Of a stretch of 64,000 nucleotides of DNA, positions 35,961 to 47,738 are shown piece by piece. The notes beneath the pieces are model-generated. The model made no database searches. It had not been told where the DNA came from and worked only from the letters and a program-made list of their open reading frames with translations. The translations under genes were made by a program, and so were the position numbers. Source of the stretch: Spinacia oleracea (taxonomy: Eukaryota > Streptophyta > Magnoliopsida > Caryophyllales > Amaranthaceae); the NCBI RefSeq assembly GCF_020520425.1, contig NC_079487.1, positions 127,556,385 through 127,620,384 of the forward strand, read 5' to 3'. The stretch's first letter is position 1; the number at the start of each line of letters is the position of its first letter.

Positions 35961-36619
35961 AATAGCTATTGGCCCATATTCACATGTCAAAAATTAACAG
36001 TTTCTATTTATTTATATAAAAGAAGTTTGATGAGAAAACTCTATATTTGTAAGTGTGTACGAACACCAGATGAAAATGAAATGTTAATAAGTATTATTGG
36101 TTTCTGAGCTGTGAAATCGATAGTTACATAATGAATAATGTAATGTTCCCCTTTTCAAAACTTACATAAATAGATGTTGGCAAATATTTATACTTGTTCT
36201 ATTTATGAGGTATTGAGACCTTTGAAACCAACTATTCAATCCATTCGGGACCAATTTTAGGACCATCCACTCAAATTAGTTATAACATTTGTGTGTTGGG
36301 TTTTCCCCCTTTATTCATAAGGAGTCTCTCTCTCTCAATGATAAGTCGTTTTTTAAGTAGTAAACTTTTGCCTACTTATTGATAAGATGTATTATCGTTG
36401 GTTAATTTTTAATTTGTGGCATTTTCAGACAGTAATCATTTAACTCGGTCATTGTTTTACGTTAGATTCATGGGTAAGAAAATACTTTTTCTCATTAATG
36501 ATAAATTGGTAGGAAACAATCATGTTAAAATTTTCTCATTTGGATACACGGTAATAATAAGTGATCATTTGGTAATAATATTGATATTACTTAAAATTTG
36601 TCCTTCCCGAAAAACTTCA

Positions 36620-36796
36620 AAATCATTTTCAATAACTATATTATTAATGCACCCTATACACGGGTACGGAGTAATAGCTAATAACTTCTCGATTATATGC
36701 AAGGAAAAAACATCAAATGACCATTTTCAATAACAATATTATTAATGCACGTTACACGAGTAGGAACTAATAACTTTTCGATTATATGCAAAACCT
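36620..36796. repeat. Two-copy tandem duplication (~100 bp)
   Basis: CATTTTCAATAACTATATTA.. at about 36622-36702 recurs with substitutions at about 36721-36796, each copy ending TTCTCGATTATATGCAA or TTTTCGATTATATGCAA. Confidence 0.7.
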
Positions 36797-38092
36797 TATG
36801 AAACAAACTTGTTTGGGATGGATTGTGTAATTAAGAATCCAAAACTCAGTTACGAAATTAAGGCCGATGTGTAGAACGCTAATGTATGGAATCCAAATAC
36901 ACGTATTGTACTATTAATACTACGGAAGTACGGAGTATGATGTTGTATACTTGTATGTAATTAAAATCTACCACATATCTATCCTAACCGGTGTGGCGGT
37001 TAATCCTTACCTCGACTCAAAAAAAAAAAAAAAAAAAAAAGACTTAATAGCTGAAATTTGTGTTTACCTTTATTTTTAATCTTGAGTTTTGACGACATGA
37101 GCTACCTAGTTAGTGACTTAGTGTTACCTCCCATGTGGGTGGCATGAATAAATCCTTAAAGATATCATACGTAGTATTATTGATTTACAACTTCTGCATT
37201 TCCCCTACTTCTTATATCCTAACACTTTAAAACATGTAAACTTGGAGTTACTATTGCAGCAATAGTGTTCTACCATTTTTACCCCCACTCATATATCTTT
37301 ATTACTCATTGCCCTTCTGTCCAGCTTCTGCCACGTCGCTTCTTCATCCACCGTTGATCTTGTGCCACTTCTCCCTCTCCATTCTTCACCTCCACTGCTT
37401 CCCTTCCTCTTTGTTCTTTTGCGGGTTTCTCAGAACTCCTGATGAGTTCCTCCCTCTTTCTTCACCCTTTCTCTTTCCTATGTGAATGTCGAACATCGGT
37501 ACTCTCTCCTCTTCATTTTCTTCCATTTTTTATCTCCACCTACTTTCCAGATTATCTTGTCTTTCTACGGATGTGAAGATCAGAAATTGAAAAAAAGAAT
37601 GTGCTATGGATTGCGATGCCGGATTTTTCTCTCCTCCTTCAGCTTGCAATCAACACTCTCACTTCGTCTTCTTTCTCCCTGGTATAATTCTATCTTCTCT
37701 GGTTTTGTTACATTAGGGTTCTATTTTTGCTTGTAATTGCTGAATTAGGGTTTTTAATTGAATTGGCAAATTAATTTAGCGTTTTTGTTGCATAAATATG
37801 TTAATTTTATGATTAAATCGGATCATTTTGATTTCAATTGATTCCACTTTTGTTCAATTTTCTTCATCTTTGATTTTCAGTTGCCTTTTTTCTATTTTTG
37901 ATTATAGCTGGCTTTTCGCAAAAATTCTTGAGCTAGAGTGTTATATTAACCTCATGGAACAAATAATTTTACGTGATCATTTAAGGAGATCGGAAAAATC
38001 CCTGTATTTTTCATCCTTTCAATAAGCCATATGTTGTCAGACATCTAGGAATATGATACAGTTGATGAGATTTTAGATATTTTTGTTGGCAG
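36797..38092. other. Non-coding, includes 20-A run and CT-rich segment
   Basis: An A run lies at about 37019-37040. 37300-37500 is CT-rich and leader-like (CTCCCTCTCC..). The expected upstream exon of the bHLH relic (ending SHSLAER) was looked for and not found. Confidence 0.35.
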
Positions 38093-38655
38093 GCTAGAAG
38101 AGAAAAGATCAGTGAGAGGATGAGAATATTACAGGATCTTGTCCCTGGGTGTAATAAGGTCCGATTTCTTTCCTTACAGTTTTTTCCACTTATTGTTGTT
38201 ATCATTGGAAGGCTGATGAACTATCGATCTGTCATATTTATTTCGAAATGGCATTAGTCGTTCTGTATTCTCAATTAGGCAGTCCACTTTTCTCTTAAAG
38301 CATCTTATCCAATTACACAGTGAATCCTATTATGGAGTATTGAATTTGTGGGATTCGTGGTGCTTGAGTTTCCTGGATTTTTTCTGAGATGTTCATGTTC
38401 ATTTTCTTGACCAAACTTCTGGGTTCAGGTCATTGGCAAGGCACTGGTACTTGACGAGATCATAAATTATATCCAATCATTACAGCGTCAAGTTGAGGTG
38501 CGCAACTGCTGAAACTGCTGGTTGTATGTTCTTTATGTTGCCTACTCATTGAGCTTTAAAGTGAACCTTGAACTTATTGCAGTTTCTTTCAATGAAATTA
38601 GAAGCTGTCAATACGAGAACCAGCCCTGGTATTGAAGGATTTCCGTCAAAAGATG
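38093..38655 (+). pseudogene. bHLH transcription factor fragment (BPE/bHLH79-like)
   Basis: Three exons with splice signals. 38093-38157: ARREKISERMRILQDLVPGC-NK. About 38430-38498: VIGKALVLDEIINYIQSLQR-QVE. About 38583-38655: FLSMKLEAVNTRTSPG then GFPSKD before GTAAGT. These are the end of the basic region, helix 1, loop, helix 2 and the following conserved stretch of the plant bHLH subgroup containing BPE/bHLH79 and BEE/CIB-like factors. The ERARRE core is only partly present: the N-terminal part with the first basic residues, the start codon and the C-terminal exons are absent. No frame lesion was seen within the three exons. It is probably a captured or truncated copy rather than a working gene. 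Confidence 0.8.
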
Positions 38656-40371
38656 TAAGTACAAACTACTGCCTATATAAAGAATGAGCTGGGACATGAT
38701 ATTTGTTAGTCAATGGGTCCTTTCTTGCTGCCTTTTTGAAATCGTATAATACATGTAACATTCAAAATCAAGTTTGGCAGTACCTACCAAGAATTTTAAT
38801 GGCCTTAGCTTAAGATCAATCAGCTCTTCCATTCATTGTGTTCCCAATCTGAAATTTACAATGGATTTTCCCATTTTCTAGCATATCCTGGTTTCTGACC
38901 ACAGAGACTCCTCTGAAGCGTTTTCTAGCTCAAGTTGCCAATTTAATAATTACGGGGGAAATAATTGATTGATTCTTCAAAGATGCATCTGGCTTTTGAA
39001 GCATACCGAATCAAGTTATTTACTTGACCGGAATTTTTGAGATTTCAGACTTATACATTACTATATTTCTTGCTGGATTCGTACGTAAATGCTACCTTAC
39101 ATGTAAAAAAGACGGGAGAAATATAACCCGAGCAATGAGGAGATATAATATTTCATACAATTAGGATATGTGGAATGCAAAATCTTAAACTTCAAATAAA
39201 AAACATTAAATAGTGTATTATAGTTAGGCTTTTTTACTCAAAGAAACTTTTGGATATAATAGGTCTTTTGTAACTTTAGTTTTTGAGTTTTGGAAACGCG
39301 AAATGTGACCTTCTTGAGCGTTTCCGCGATTCAAGATTACTTACCGTATATGAAATTACTTTTTCTCCTCTATTTTCCAGCACAAAATATTTCCGTGGAT
39401 GCGTAGGAGATGAACAATCTTGCAATTCCAGAACCAAGGGCTTTTCCATGTATTGCTTCAGGTACTACTCAATTTTCTTTTTCGATTTTAAAGTTTACTG
39501 TGACAATATTTCGAATTCTAGAATTGGTAATCTGAGAATTTTTTTTTGATTATCGTTTTAATTTTGATTAATTCAGTTTTTTGTTTTTGTCATTTTGTTT
39601 CTTTGAATGTATACAGTCTTGAAGTGAAAGGCCATTGGATGTTACCCATGCTCATGCTTTTGTTCAGGTATTATAGGTTTTGCTATCGTCTCTTTGTTTA
39701 TGTTTACATCTTTTTGACCTGGGGTTTGTTTTTGAGGTCTTGATGGTTTGGGTTTTGTTTGACAAATCGTAGAAACCACAAGATATGTCTAGGGTTCTGA
39801 TCTGGACTTTATAATGATATGCTATGAAAATCTGATCTTTGTATAGTGATATGCTTTGTAATATGGGATCAATAAAGGAGGTTAGGTTATTCTAGAGGAA
39901 TTTTAGGTGTGGTATGCAAGATATGCGTGTTAGGCGGGGTTGCATATCATTCCAGTAAGAAGGCAATCCAATTCGTGGTGTATAGGAAGTTATGTAATGC
40001 TTATGGTCTTTACTGATTTGTAAAATTTTGGAAGCCAGATAAAGTGTTAAGCAACTACAGTTTTCTTAGTATGCTTTGTCATTAATATTGGGTATAAGGA
40101 AATGGGAGAAAACACAAATACGAAAAACTAAGCAACTTCTAAGCTGGTCCTTTAAACGTTTCAATTGTTTGTGTTGATGGAATCATTATGAGTTTAAAGA
40201 ACTGATAGTGTAGTTAAAAAGTTGTGCTTTAACTTACAGTGAAATTAGTATATACGGAGTACTTGAGTAAAAATAATTTCTTTAGGCATCCTCTATTGAT
40301 ACACTGATGTGGTTGATGGTTGTGTATGATTTTGAAAAGATTGATTGGACGGATATCATGATGATGCCCCC

Positions 40372-40425
40372 CCCCTCTCCCTCTCTATCTCTCTCTCCTC
40401 TGTGTGTGTGTCTCTCTCTAGCTTT
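40372..40425. repeat. CT/GT microsatellite
   Basis: Starts with a C run, then CTCTCT and TGTGTGTG tracts. Confidence 0.8.
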
Positions 40426-40938
40426 AATATCTTTTTTGCTTCATTTGCGTTGAATTTATATATGAAGTTATCAACTTATTCCCGTTTTTTCTTTCATTGA
40501 TTTGCATGTTAAATGGTCCTATCGGTGCATGTTTCTTACTTTTTTCTTGAATTAACCAGTGTTAGAGTATGGCTCGCCACCACAATCTAATGTGTCTGAA
40601 ATCAAGAGAGGTTTGACAATCTCTACACTTATAAAGGCATGAACTTGCCTTTACTATTCCTAGAACAGTGTAATGCCTATATTACCCCTTATTTTTCTTG
40701 GTTTTACATTCTGCCCTTGCCCCAATCTGTTGCCACGTTCCCTTGCCCATCAGATCTCCCTCCCCTCTTCTTTCAATCTGGTGCCCTAATTCGGGCTGTT
40801 TTGTTCTTCAGTTCTCCCTCTCCCCTTCTCTCATGGTAGTAACTAGATCTGTTATGGCTACCTTTCTCTTCTTCGATCTTACCTCCCATAACCTCCCCTC
40901 TTCCTTCATCCTAATTCACGCGTCAAAAAGCTTCACCA

Positions 40939-41380
40939 ATGGCGGGTGATACGATAGTGAGCAAGACGAAAGCAAGCAGAAGAAAACTGGAACAACGAAG
41001 TGGCTCGATGCACAGGGTGTCGGCTACATACTCCCCGACAACCACCTCATTCACGAAGTATATGTCCCCCCATTTTCTCTCTCCTCAAGTTCCATCAAAG
41101 ACGGAGATCATGTCAAATTCAGCATCAAATTCAACGTTTCTGACCTCCAACATTCTCCGGAAGACATTGATGTTGCCCCATTTGGGAGCAAGTGTAGTAG
41201 CTGCAAAATATTCGGCCATTCTTCCTTGAAATTCCCATTAAGTATGAATTCTAGGTTTAAGTGTTTTCGTTGCGGGTTAATTGGGCATTATGCTATGAAT
41301 TGTGACCAGAAATTTCAAGGTTGGTTCCTTAATCAGACCCACAAAAGAGGTAGATCCTATAGTAGGCGTTTCAATGGGTG
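40939..41380 (+). pseudogene. Cold-shock-domain / CCHC zinc-knuckle protein relic
   Basis: An ATG at 40939 gives MAGDTIVSKTKASRRK and then leaves the meaningful frame. A shifted frame stays open for about 130 codons to the TGA near 41380. It reads KTGTTKWLDAQGVGYILPDN (compare the cold-shock consensus GTVKWFD..KGFGFI) and then IKDGDHVKFSIKF. A damaged knuckle (CSSCKIFGHSSLKF, last Cys lost) follows, then an intact CCHC knuckle CFRCGLIGHYAMNC. This domain order is that of plant cold-shock proteins (CSP/GRP2 type), which bind RNA. One frameshift near 40980-40990 and weakened RNP motifs indicate a relic, although a second start or a splice is conceivable. Confidence 0.55.
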
Positions 41381-41499
41381 ATCTGTTATGGTTTAATCTT
41401 GTTGAATTTGATATTTGCCAGAAAACTAGGTTTGCAGAAACTCTGAGTTCAATTCTGGAGAGTCTGAACATGCCACATGAAGAGTTCAATTAGTCGATG

Positions 41500-44400
41500 C
41501 CTTTTCAATTTTGGTAGTTTTTATTCTTGATTTTGCTGTTTTAGTTCAGATTTTAGTGTTTGATTGTTAGTTGATTTGTGGTATTTTGGTTGCTTGATTT
41601 TTTTTAATTAATTGTTAGTTTTGATGAGTTGAATCAAGCAAAAACAACGATTAAGGTAATTGAAATATATGGATCGAATCGAAAAGCTAATTTCTATAAT
41701 TGTGCCAAAATTTCAGTGAAATATTTGAACTATAATTTTGAATGAAATGCCAGTAGATATGTATGGTGTTTGCTCATCATACAATCTGCTCTTCATGACC
41801 GATGTTGGTGAGGTTAGATTAGGGTTTTGTTGGTGCTGAGCTTCTTGGCTTGGTTCTTGACTTGGTCCTTTCTACTGTCCTTGTGGTAATTGTATCTTCT
41901 GCATTGTTTTTTCATGCTTAGCTTGCATGCTCAGTGGTACAACAAGATTTTTTGTTTCTTTGGCAAGCAAGTGTAATGAAATATGAGCAACCAAACCAAA
42001 GTGCAACCTCATATCCTACAGGAAAGGATAAACTTCTAGGAAGGACACCCTTACAGCCATAGGAACATCAACCACCATCTAGGGACTCTGAGCCTGGATT
42101 AACTAAATACATCTCTATACATCAATTTGAAGACCCACACCAACTTCTATTATTTACTCTAATTCTTCTAGGTGTAACAGAAATACCCTGTATTCCACCC
42201 GTGACTTCAATTTTAACTTTCTTTATAGTATGTTCTATAGATGTAACTTTCTGATTCCAGTATGAATCATTTATTACAAGCCAAATGTTACACACAGTAG
42301 CTAGCAGCTCTGAGTAGAACACGCCCTTTCTTAACTTGCTTGCTTTGCATCTATCTCAGACCCATCTCAGAATACCAGAAAAGAAGTTGCTTGAGTGTTT
42401 ATCCACTCCAAGCTGCCAGCTGGCGTAAACATGCTTTGCTTTAATAAAAATGAAGTACCTATTGCAGACAAAAAAAGTAATACTTGTATTTTTTAAACAA
42501 CTTGAATAGATTTTCATTCAAAAGAAGTACCTGTTGCAGACAAAAGAAGTAATATTTTTATATTTTTATTTTACACTATAAATTTTTTTGCTTTTTCGTT
42601 TTTTAATTTTTTTTAATCATTTATTTGATTTTGGTAAATGTATGCATTGTGAATTTGAAATTGTTTCTCAATTGATGCCATTTTGCTAGCTTAATACCAT
42701 TATGTCATAGTGTAGTTTTTGAAAGCAGAAACAATGGGTTGCAGAGTTGAATATTTTAGAAATTAGAAGCACCAGCTTAGAAGCACTAGCTAAAAGACTA
42801 GAGCATTTAGTCTTAGATTTAGGTTTGTGATTGTTGGGCTTGTGATGTATCTGATTTACTAACAGATGAGTTTAAACTATTTCCAGAGAGTTCTGGTTTG
42901 TTTTAAACAACTTCATATAATATGATCATGTTGATCATAATTTGATAAAATTCGTTGTTTATTTTTGTTGTGTGTGTGTTCTTAGGCCGGATGTTCATCT
43001 GCCCAGCTTTCAAGTATATTACCGCCTGGGGACCGCCTTATCAGGTAATTGTTGATACCAACTTTATCAACCTTTCCATCCAAAATAAAGTGAGAACCTC
43101 AAATTATTTGTTTCTTTCATATAGAAATATAGTACTACTTTCTGTTTTATTATTTATTTTAGTTGGAAATGTGCTTTTTTCTTGGCTGAACTTATTGATT
43201 GCATAAAAGTGGTTCTTAGCGATTAGGTTTTGTTGACTTGTGATAAAATTTTCACCTGGTGGGTTTTTTATTGTATATTTTTTATGTTGTTGGATTTGGA
43301 GAAAGCAATGATTAACTGCTTTGCGAAATGTGAGTGATTATTGTGATCTTTGTGTAAATTTTGTATATTGTTTTGAACAATAGGTTATGTATGTTAATAT
43401 ATTGAAATCCATGCTTTACTAACTGTGTTATGGCCGAACTTGATAAGTTGGGTTAGAAGTATCATGTAGTGCTGAGTTACCTACTTCATGTTCGTCATCT
43501 AACTATAGATGTGGGAAAGCTTGGTAGGTTCTGTTGGAAGACAAACTTTTCATATATTTTTTAATCTTTAGAACAAATATGATTGTTTCCAAGTAAAGCT
43601 ATTTCCCTTCATTTTTCTTTGCCGACGGGGCTCATGCTTCCCAAATGTCACACATTTTGAAGAATTTACTTTTTTTTATTGAGTAATAACTTAATTCGTG
43701 AGTAAAATAGGCTTTAAACTCCTAATTTGGCCCTTCGTCGTGAATTATGGAATCAGTTGGAGATGAACTATCAAATTTGATAATCCCTTTTCCAGCTGTT
43801 GAAGTTGGTTTATCTTTGGATATCGAATTCTCGATAATTATCTACTCTGTATTTTCTATCGATTTTTCTGTTGATTTTATTTGTATTTTATATTGATTCG
43901 AAAATATAATTTTCTGATATGGCGGAGAGTTTCAAATTCTTTAATAAAAGTGCCTTGATAATTCTACTTGAAATTTGTATGATCTTTCTTGATATGATTC
44001 AATTTTTTTTCCTGCTTGAATCTTTATTTTGTTTTGGCAATTACATTCTCTTCTCACTCTCCTTTTTCTGGAGGGTTTTAATAGTCAGGGTCTAAGATTG
44101 TCTGTCAAGTGGGCATCTGAAACGTGATACATTGATGTTTACTTTATTCGAGCTCATTGTCAATATGTTTATCACCATACATAACTTTTAGCTGACACTT
44201 GTTGAGTGGAATTAATAGATTACAGCACCCATATAACATGTGAAGTATTTCGTAAAATTAAGAAGCTTTGGGTTGTCTTTGCGTTGTCTTGTGGGTGGCG
44301 AATTATCAGTAGTGATTATCCCTTGCTTTTGGGATTATTGATTGTCACTTCGTTAAATATTGTATACTGGTAGCATTTGTTAATTTCAGTTACTCCCTCC

Positions 44401-44660
44401 ATCCTAACTCCCAAACAAAGGATAAAAATTTAGAAATCAGTGTCGTGTGGAAAAATATAGTACAATATCTGATAATATATTTATCTTGTATTTGGATTAG
44501 GGCTCTTAAGTCTATTTGAGTGCCAAGCTATGGGGAAAATTATGTTCTTTCACTCGTTTTCCATTCCCAATATTGATTGAAAATTTTGCATTGGTGGGAG
44601 TCTACCTGAAATCGTTCTATGATTTCGTTCTCTAACTTATGGGGAAGGGGGGGAGGGGCT
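41500..44660. other. Non-coding; one possible orphan exon
   Basis: A stretch at about 42985-43043 (open, ..PDVHLPSFQVYYRLGTALSG, followed by GTAATT) could be a stray exon but was not recognised. AGTACCTATTGCAGACAAAA recurs at about 42454 and 42528. TTACTCCCTCCATCC at 44393 is a lone MITE-like end. Confidence 0.35.
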
Positions 44661-44674
44661 CCTTTCGTTCTATG

Positions 44675-45120
44675 ATTTGAAATCGTAATTTTAAAATTAT
44701 GGATGCCGTATGATATTTATAAATTGGTACTACTGGGGGTGGTTTTGAACCCATAGTTATAGAGACTCTGGCTAGGGTTTGAAATTTGAAATAGATTATG
44801 CTTAGAAGAGTAACAACTTACAAGGGAGACTTAATTACGTGGATGATTCTTGTAGCCAGTAGCCTGCTTGTTTTGTATGACGGTCGAAGGATTTATGTAG
44901 ACATTAGCTTGCTTTCTTCCAATGATTGTACCCTGAAATCATAATCTTTAATGTATGATATTTAGAAATTGGTGTTAATGGGGTTGGTGTTGACCCATAG
45001 TTAGAACTAGGGTTTGAGACTTGAACTAGACTATAATTTCTTCCCTGGTTGATTCTTGTGGACAACAACTTGCTTGTTCTCATGCAGTTTTTATGATGGT
45101 CGAAAGATTCAGCTACACAG
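44675..45120. repeat. Tandem duplication, unit ~245 bp
   Basis: Two diverged copies in the same orientation share, in order, GAAATCGTAATTTT / GAAATCATAATCTT, ATGATATTTATAAATTGGT / ATGATATTTAGAAATTGGT, a CCCATAGTTA block, GATTCTTGTAGCCAG / GATTCTTGTGGACAA and GACGGTCGAAGG / GATGGTCGAAAG. Non-coding. Confidence 0.7.
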
Positions 45121-46616
45121 TAGCTAGGTGCCGTCGTTTAAAATTGGTTGGACAAAATATGAAGTAAATATAGCTAGGAACCATCTTGAGTTTAATTTAA
45201 TGTTGAGGGACTTATGGCTTATGGCAACCTGGCAGGGGTCATCTATTCATCATCCTTCCTTGTGCGACTTTTGCAAGTGCATGAGTTCATTCTATGTATT
45301 TATGTGTATGTGTGTTATTTCTTGTGTTCAATATTCATACTTGGGTATTATAGTTTGATGTTAGCATAGCTTCGTGTTAAAAGAACTTCCAGACGTTGCT
45401 TTAGGAGGTCTTTATTCCCAATATCATTTCTGAACTTTCCTTTTGTAACACATGATTCATGTTAAAGGTTAACTCTCTTGCATGATTTATGTCTTTTTTG
45501 TGTAAAAGAGCTGTAATCTACTGTCCATGCCCCCACCAGATTACGAAAATGGTCTGTTACATTAAATCTCTTATATAAAGGTTTTTTTTTGTGCATTTGG
45601 CATGAACTGATTTTTTTGACATTGTTTTCATTTCAAGAAAATCTTATAGTGTTTGCTGAGGTGATAGGTGGGATAATGTGCTTATTTTCCTGGATAAACT
45701 AAAGGTTCCAAGGCATTAGAGGAACCAGAAAGCTTAAAACTGACTAAATTTCCTGGGTCTTTTAGCTTCCCTTATAACCAGAGGATGGGTGAAACTTAGT
45801 GTAAGATACTCTTATTTTTTAACCTATGTAGACAGTAGTTTCATTGGGTGTAGGATCTTTTAATATATCCTGATTGTCTTGGGGCACTCTGTATATTCAC
45901 GGGCATAGACACACATACTGTAGTCTGGGAAGAGCTAGGCTACTAAAGCTAGCTGGCTGATCCACTTTGTCAATAGAGTCATCTCGGGTGCTTCATGTTA
46001 TCTTTTTGTCAAACTGGTGCAGAACTACTCGAACTAGGAAGATATCATTCATATACAAATACACAGTCTTTGACTAAGATTTTGTGTCATAAAGCATGCA
46101 TTACCAGAAGCCTAATACTTGTTTCTTTGTTTGTGTTGCAATGACACAGGAGAGATGTGAAAAATGAAGGGAGATAAATCATTTATACGTTCCCCAAGTT
46201 GTCGACAAAATCCGGACTATTTTGTAACCGCCAACATGTAGTAGGACAAGATTTGGTCATGAATCAAATCACTTGTTGTTTGTGAAAATAATTATAATGC
46301 AGTAAACTTTTGACACAGTGTGTTATAACTCGTCTTTTAGAATCAACATTGTGTATATGTGAAATCTTAGTAGTATACGCTTTTTGAAAGCAACCATTGT
46401 TTATGGTGAATGATTTTAGTATTTATATTACCTTATGTGCTCTAGGAATTCAGGGTATTTCATATGAACATAGACCACTTAAGGTTTTATGCTCCTAGGA
46501 AATAACTACATTTCTTATCATTTACTATGTCCATGCTTTTAACTACTTTCATAGGGTAATTAAACTCGTGATTTATACAACATTTTGGAAAATAATTTTT
46601 TATATCTTGGGGGGTC

Positions 46617-46646
46617 GTGCGCGCTAGCGCACGGACCACCAACTAG
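46617..46646 (+). other. Helitron 3' terminus
   Basis: Stem GTGCGC / GCGCAC with a 4-nt loop, 10 nt, then CTAG followed by T. See the 36003-46646 entry. Confidence 0.7.
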
Positions 46647-47738
46647 TAAAGACAAAAGACACAAACTTAATTCTCTCCACCTCCACAGTCCACCCTACCC
46701 CCCCCCCCCCCAGCCCTTAGGCCTTACTCTCTTTTATAAGGAAAAATGAAAACAAAAAACATTTAAGGTTGAGTGTATTGTATAGTATTTAACTACTTTT
46801 ACTCCTTCGGTTTCTGAATAAGGAGATTCTCCTGTCTTAAATGTTTATCTTGAGTTGATACAAATAAAGTATGATGTCATACTCGCCAAAATCAAAACAC
46901 GTTGATCGAATGAATTACTCGACTAGAACCTAAACTTTATCAAAATTAAATTGGCTAATGAACCTAAACTGAATTGGAATTTTGAAAAAAGTTCAAAAGC
47001 TAGCATGGGGTCTTAAACGGATCTTTGCCCGGATTACATTAATCAATTACATTAATTAACATAACAAGAAAATGCTAATAACGCGTCACTCAAATACAAC
47101 CCGACCCATAATATACCCGAGTAGCTAGAAGAGAGATAGAGAAGTCACTCTTGGGGGGTTTGTCAAGTAGTCCAAAGTGAATTAAATAAAGCATCACATC
47201 TGAGATCAGGTTTTACTTTTCCAACACAAAATCATGATTATAACTTAACAGATAACCATATTTGGACCGTTGGTTCTTTTACTAAAACGATCTTCTATCC
47301 ATCCATACACCCACATACTCCATCTACATTGTAGAACAACAAAACACAGACAACGATTGCTTCTTTTTCCCAATATCACTTCAAACCCACTAGTGGTCCG
47401 CACACTTTTTATTACTCATTTTTAATTTAAATTAACGAAATTCCATCATGACATATCATATCATTATAAAAAAAAAAACTGTCATATTTAACTGATACAA
47501 GGAATCACTCCCACTTCTTTTTTTTTACCATTTATGGTAAATTTTCAGTTCATCTAAAAAACACACACCACAATTCATGACCACCTTCATGATCCAATCA
47601 AATCTCTCGGTATCAATCGTCCCAATTTTATCAGATGTTTTTCGAAGAACTTAAAACCCGAATGATCACTAACTAATTTCTACACGTTTTTAGGAATAAT
47701 TAAATTAAGGGTTAACATATATTTAATTAAAATAAAAA
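46647..47738. other. Intergenic, MYB 3' flank
   Basis: It has a C run at about 46698-46711 and AT-rich DNA. No gene seen. The MYB 3' untranslated region should lie at its right edge. Confidence 0.4.

Larger units (their letters stand above)
36003..46646 (+). mobile_element. Candidate gene-capturing Helitron (3' end clear, 5' end tentative)
   Basis: The right terminus is convincing: a hairpin GTGCGC-GCTA-GCGCAC (46617-46632), then GGACCACCAA and CTAG (46643-46646) before T, the layout of Helitron 3' ends (hairpin, about 10 nt, CTRRT). The left end is only proposed: TCTATTTATTTATATAAAAG near 36003 resembles Helitron 5' ends but is not preceded by A. Inside are plus-strand exon fragments of a bHLH gene and a cold-shock/zinc-knuckle relic, as expected for fragment capture. 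No Rep/helicase was seen. If the 5' end is elsewhere, the element is shorter. Confidence 0.4.
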
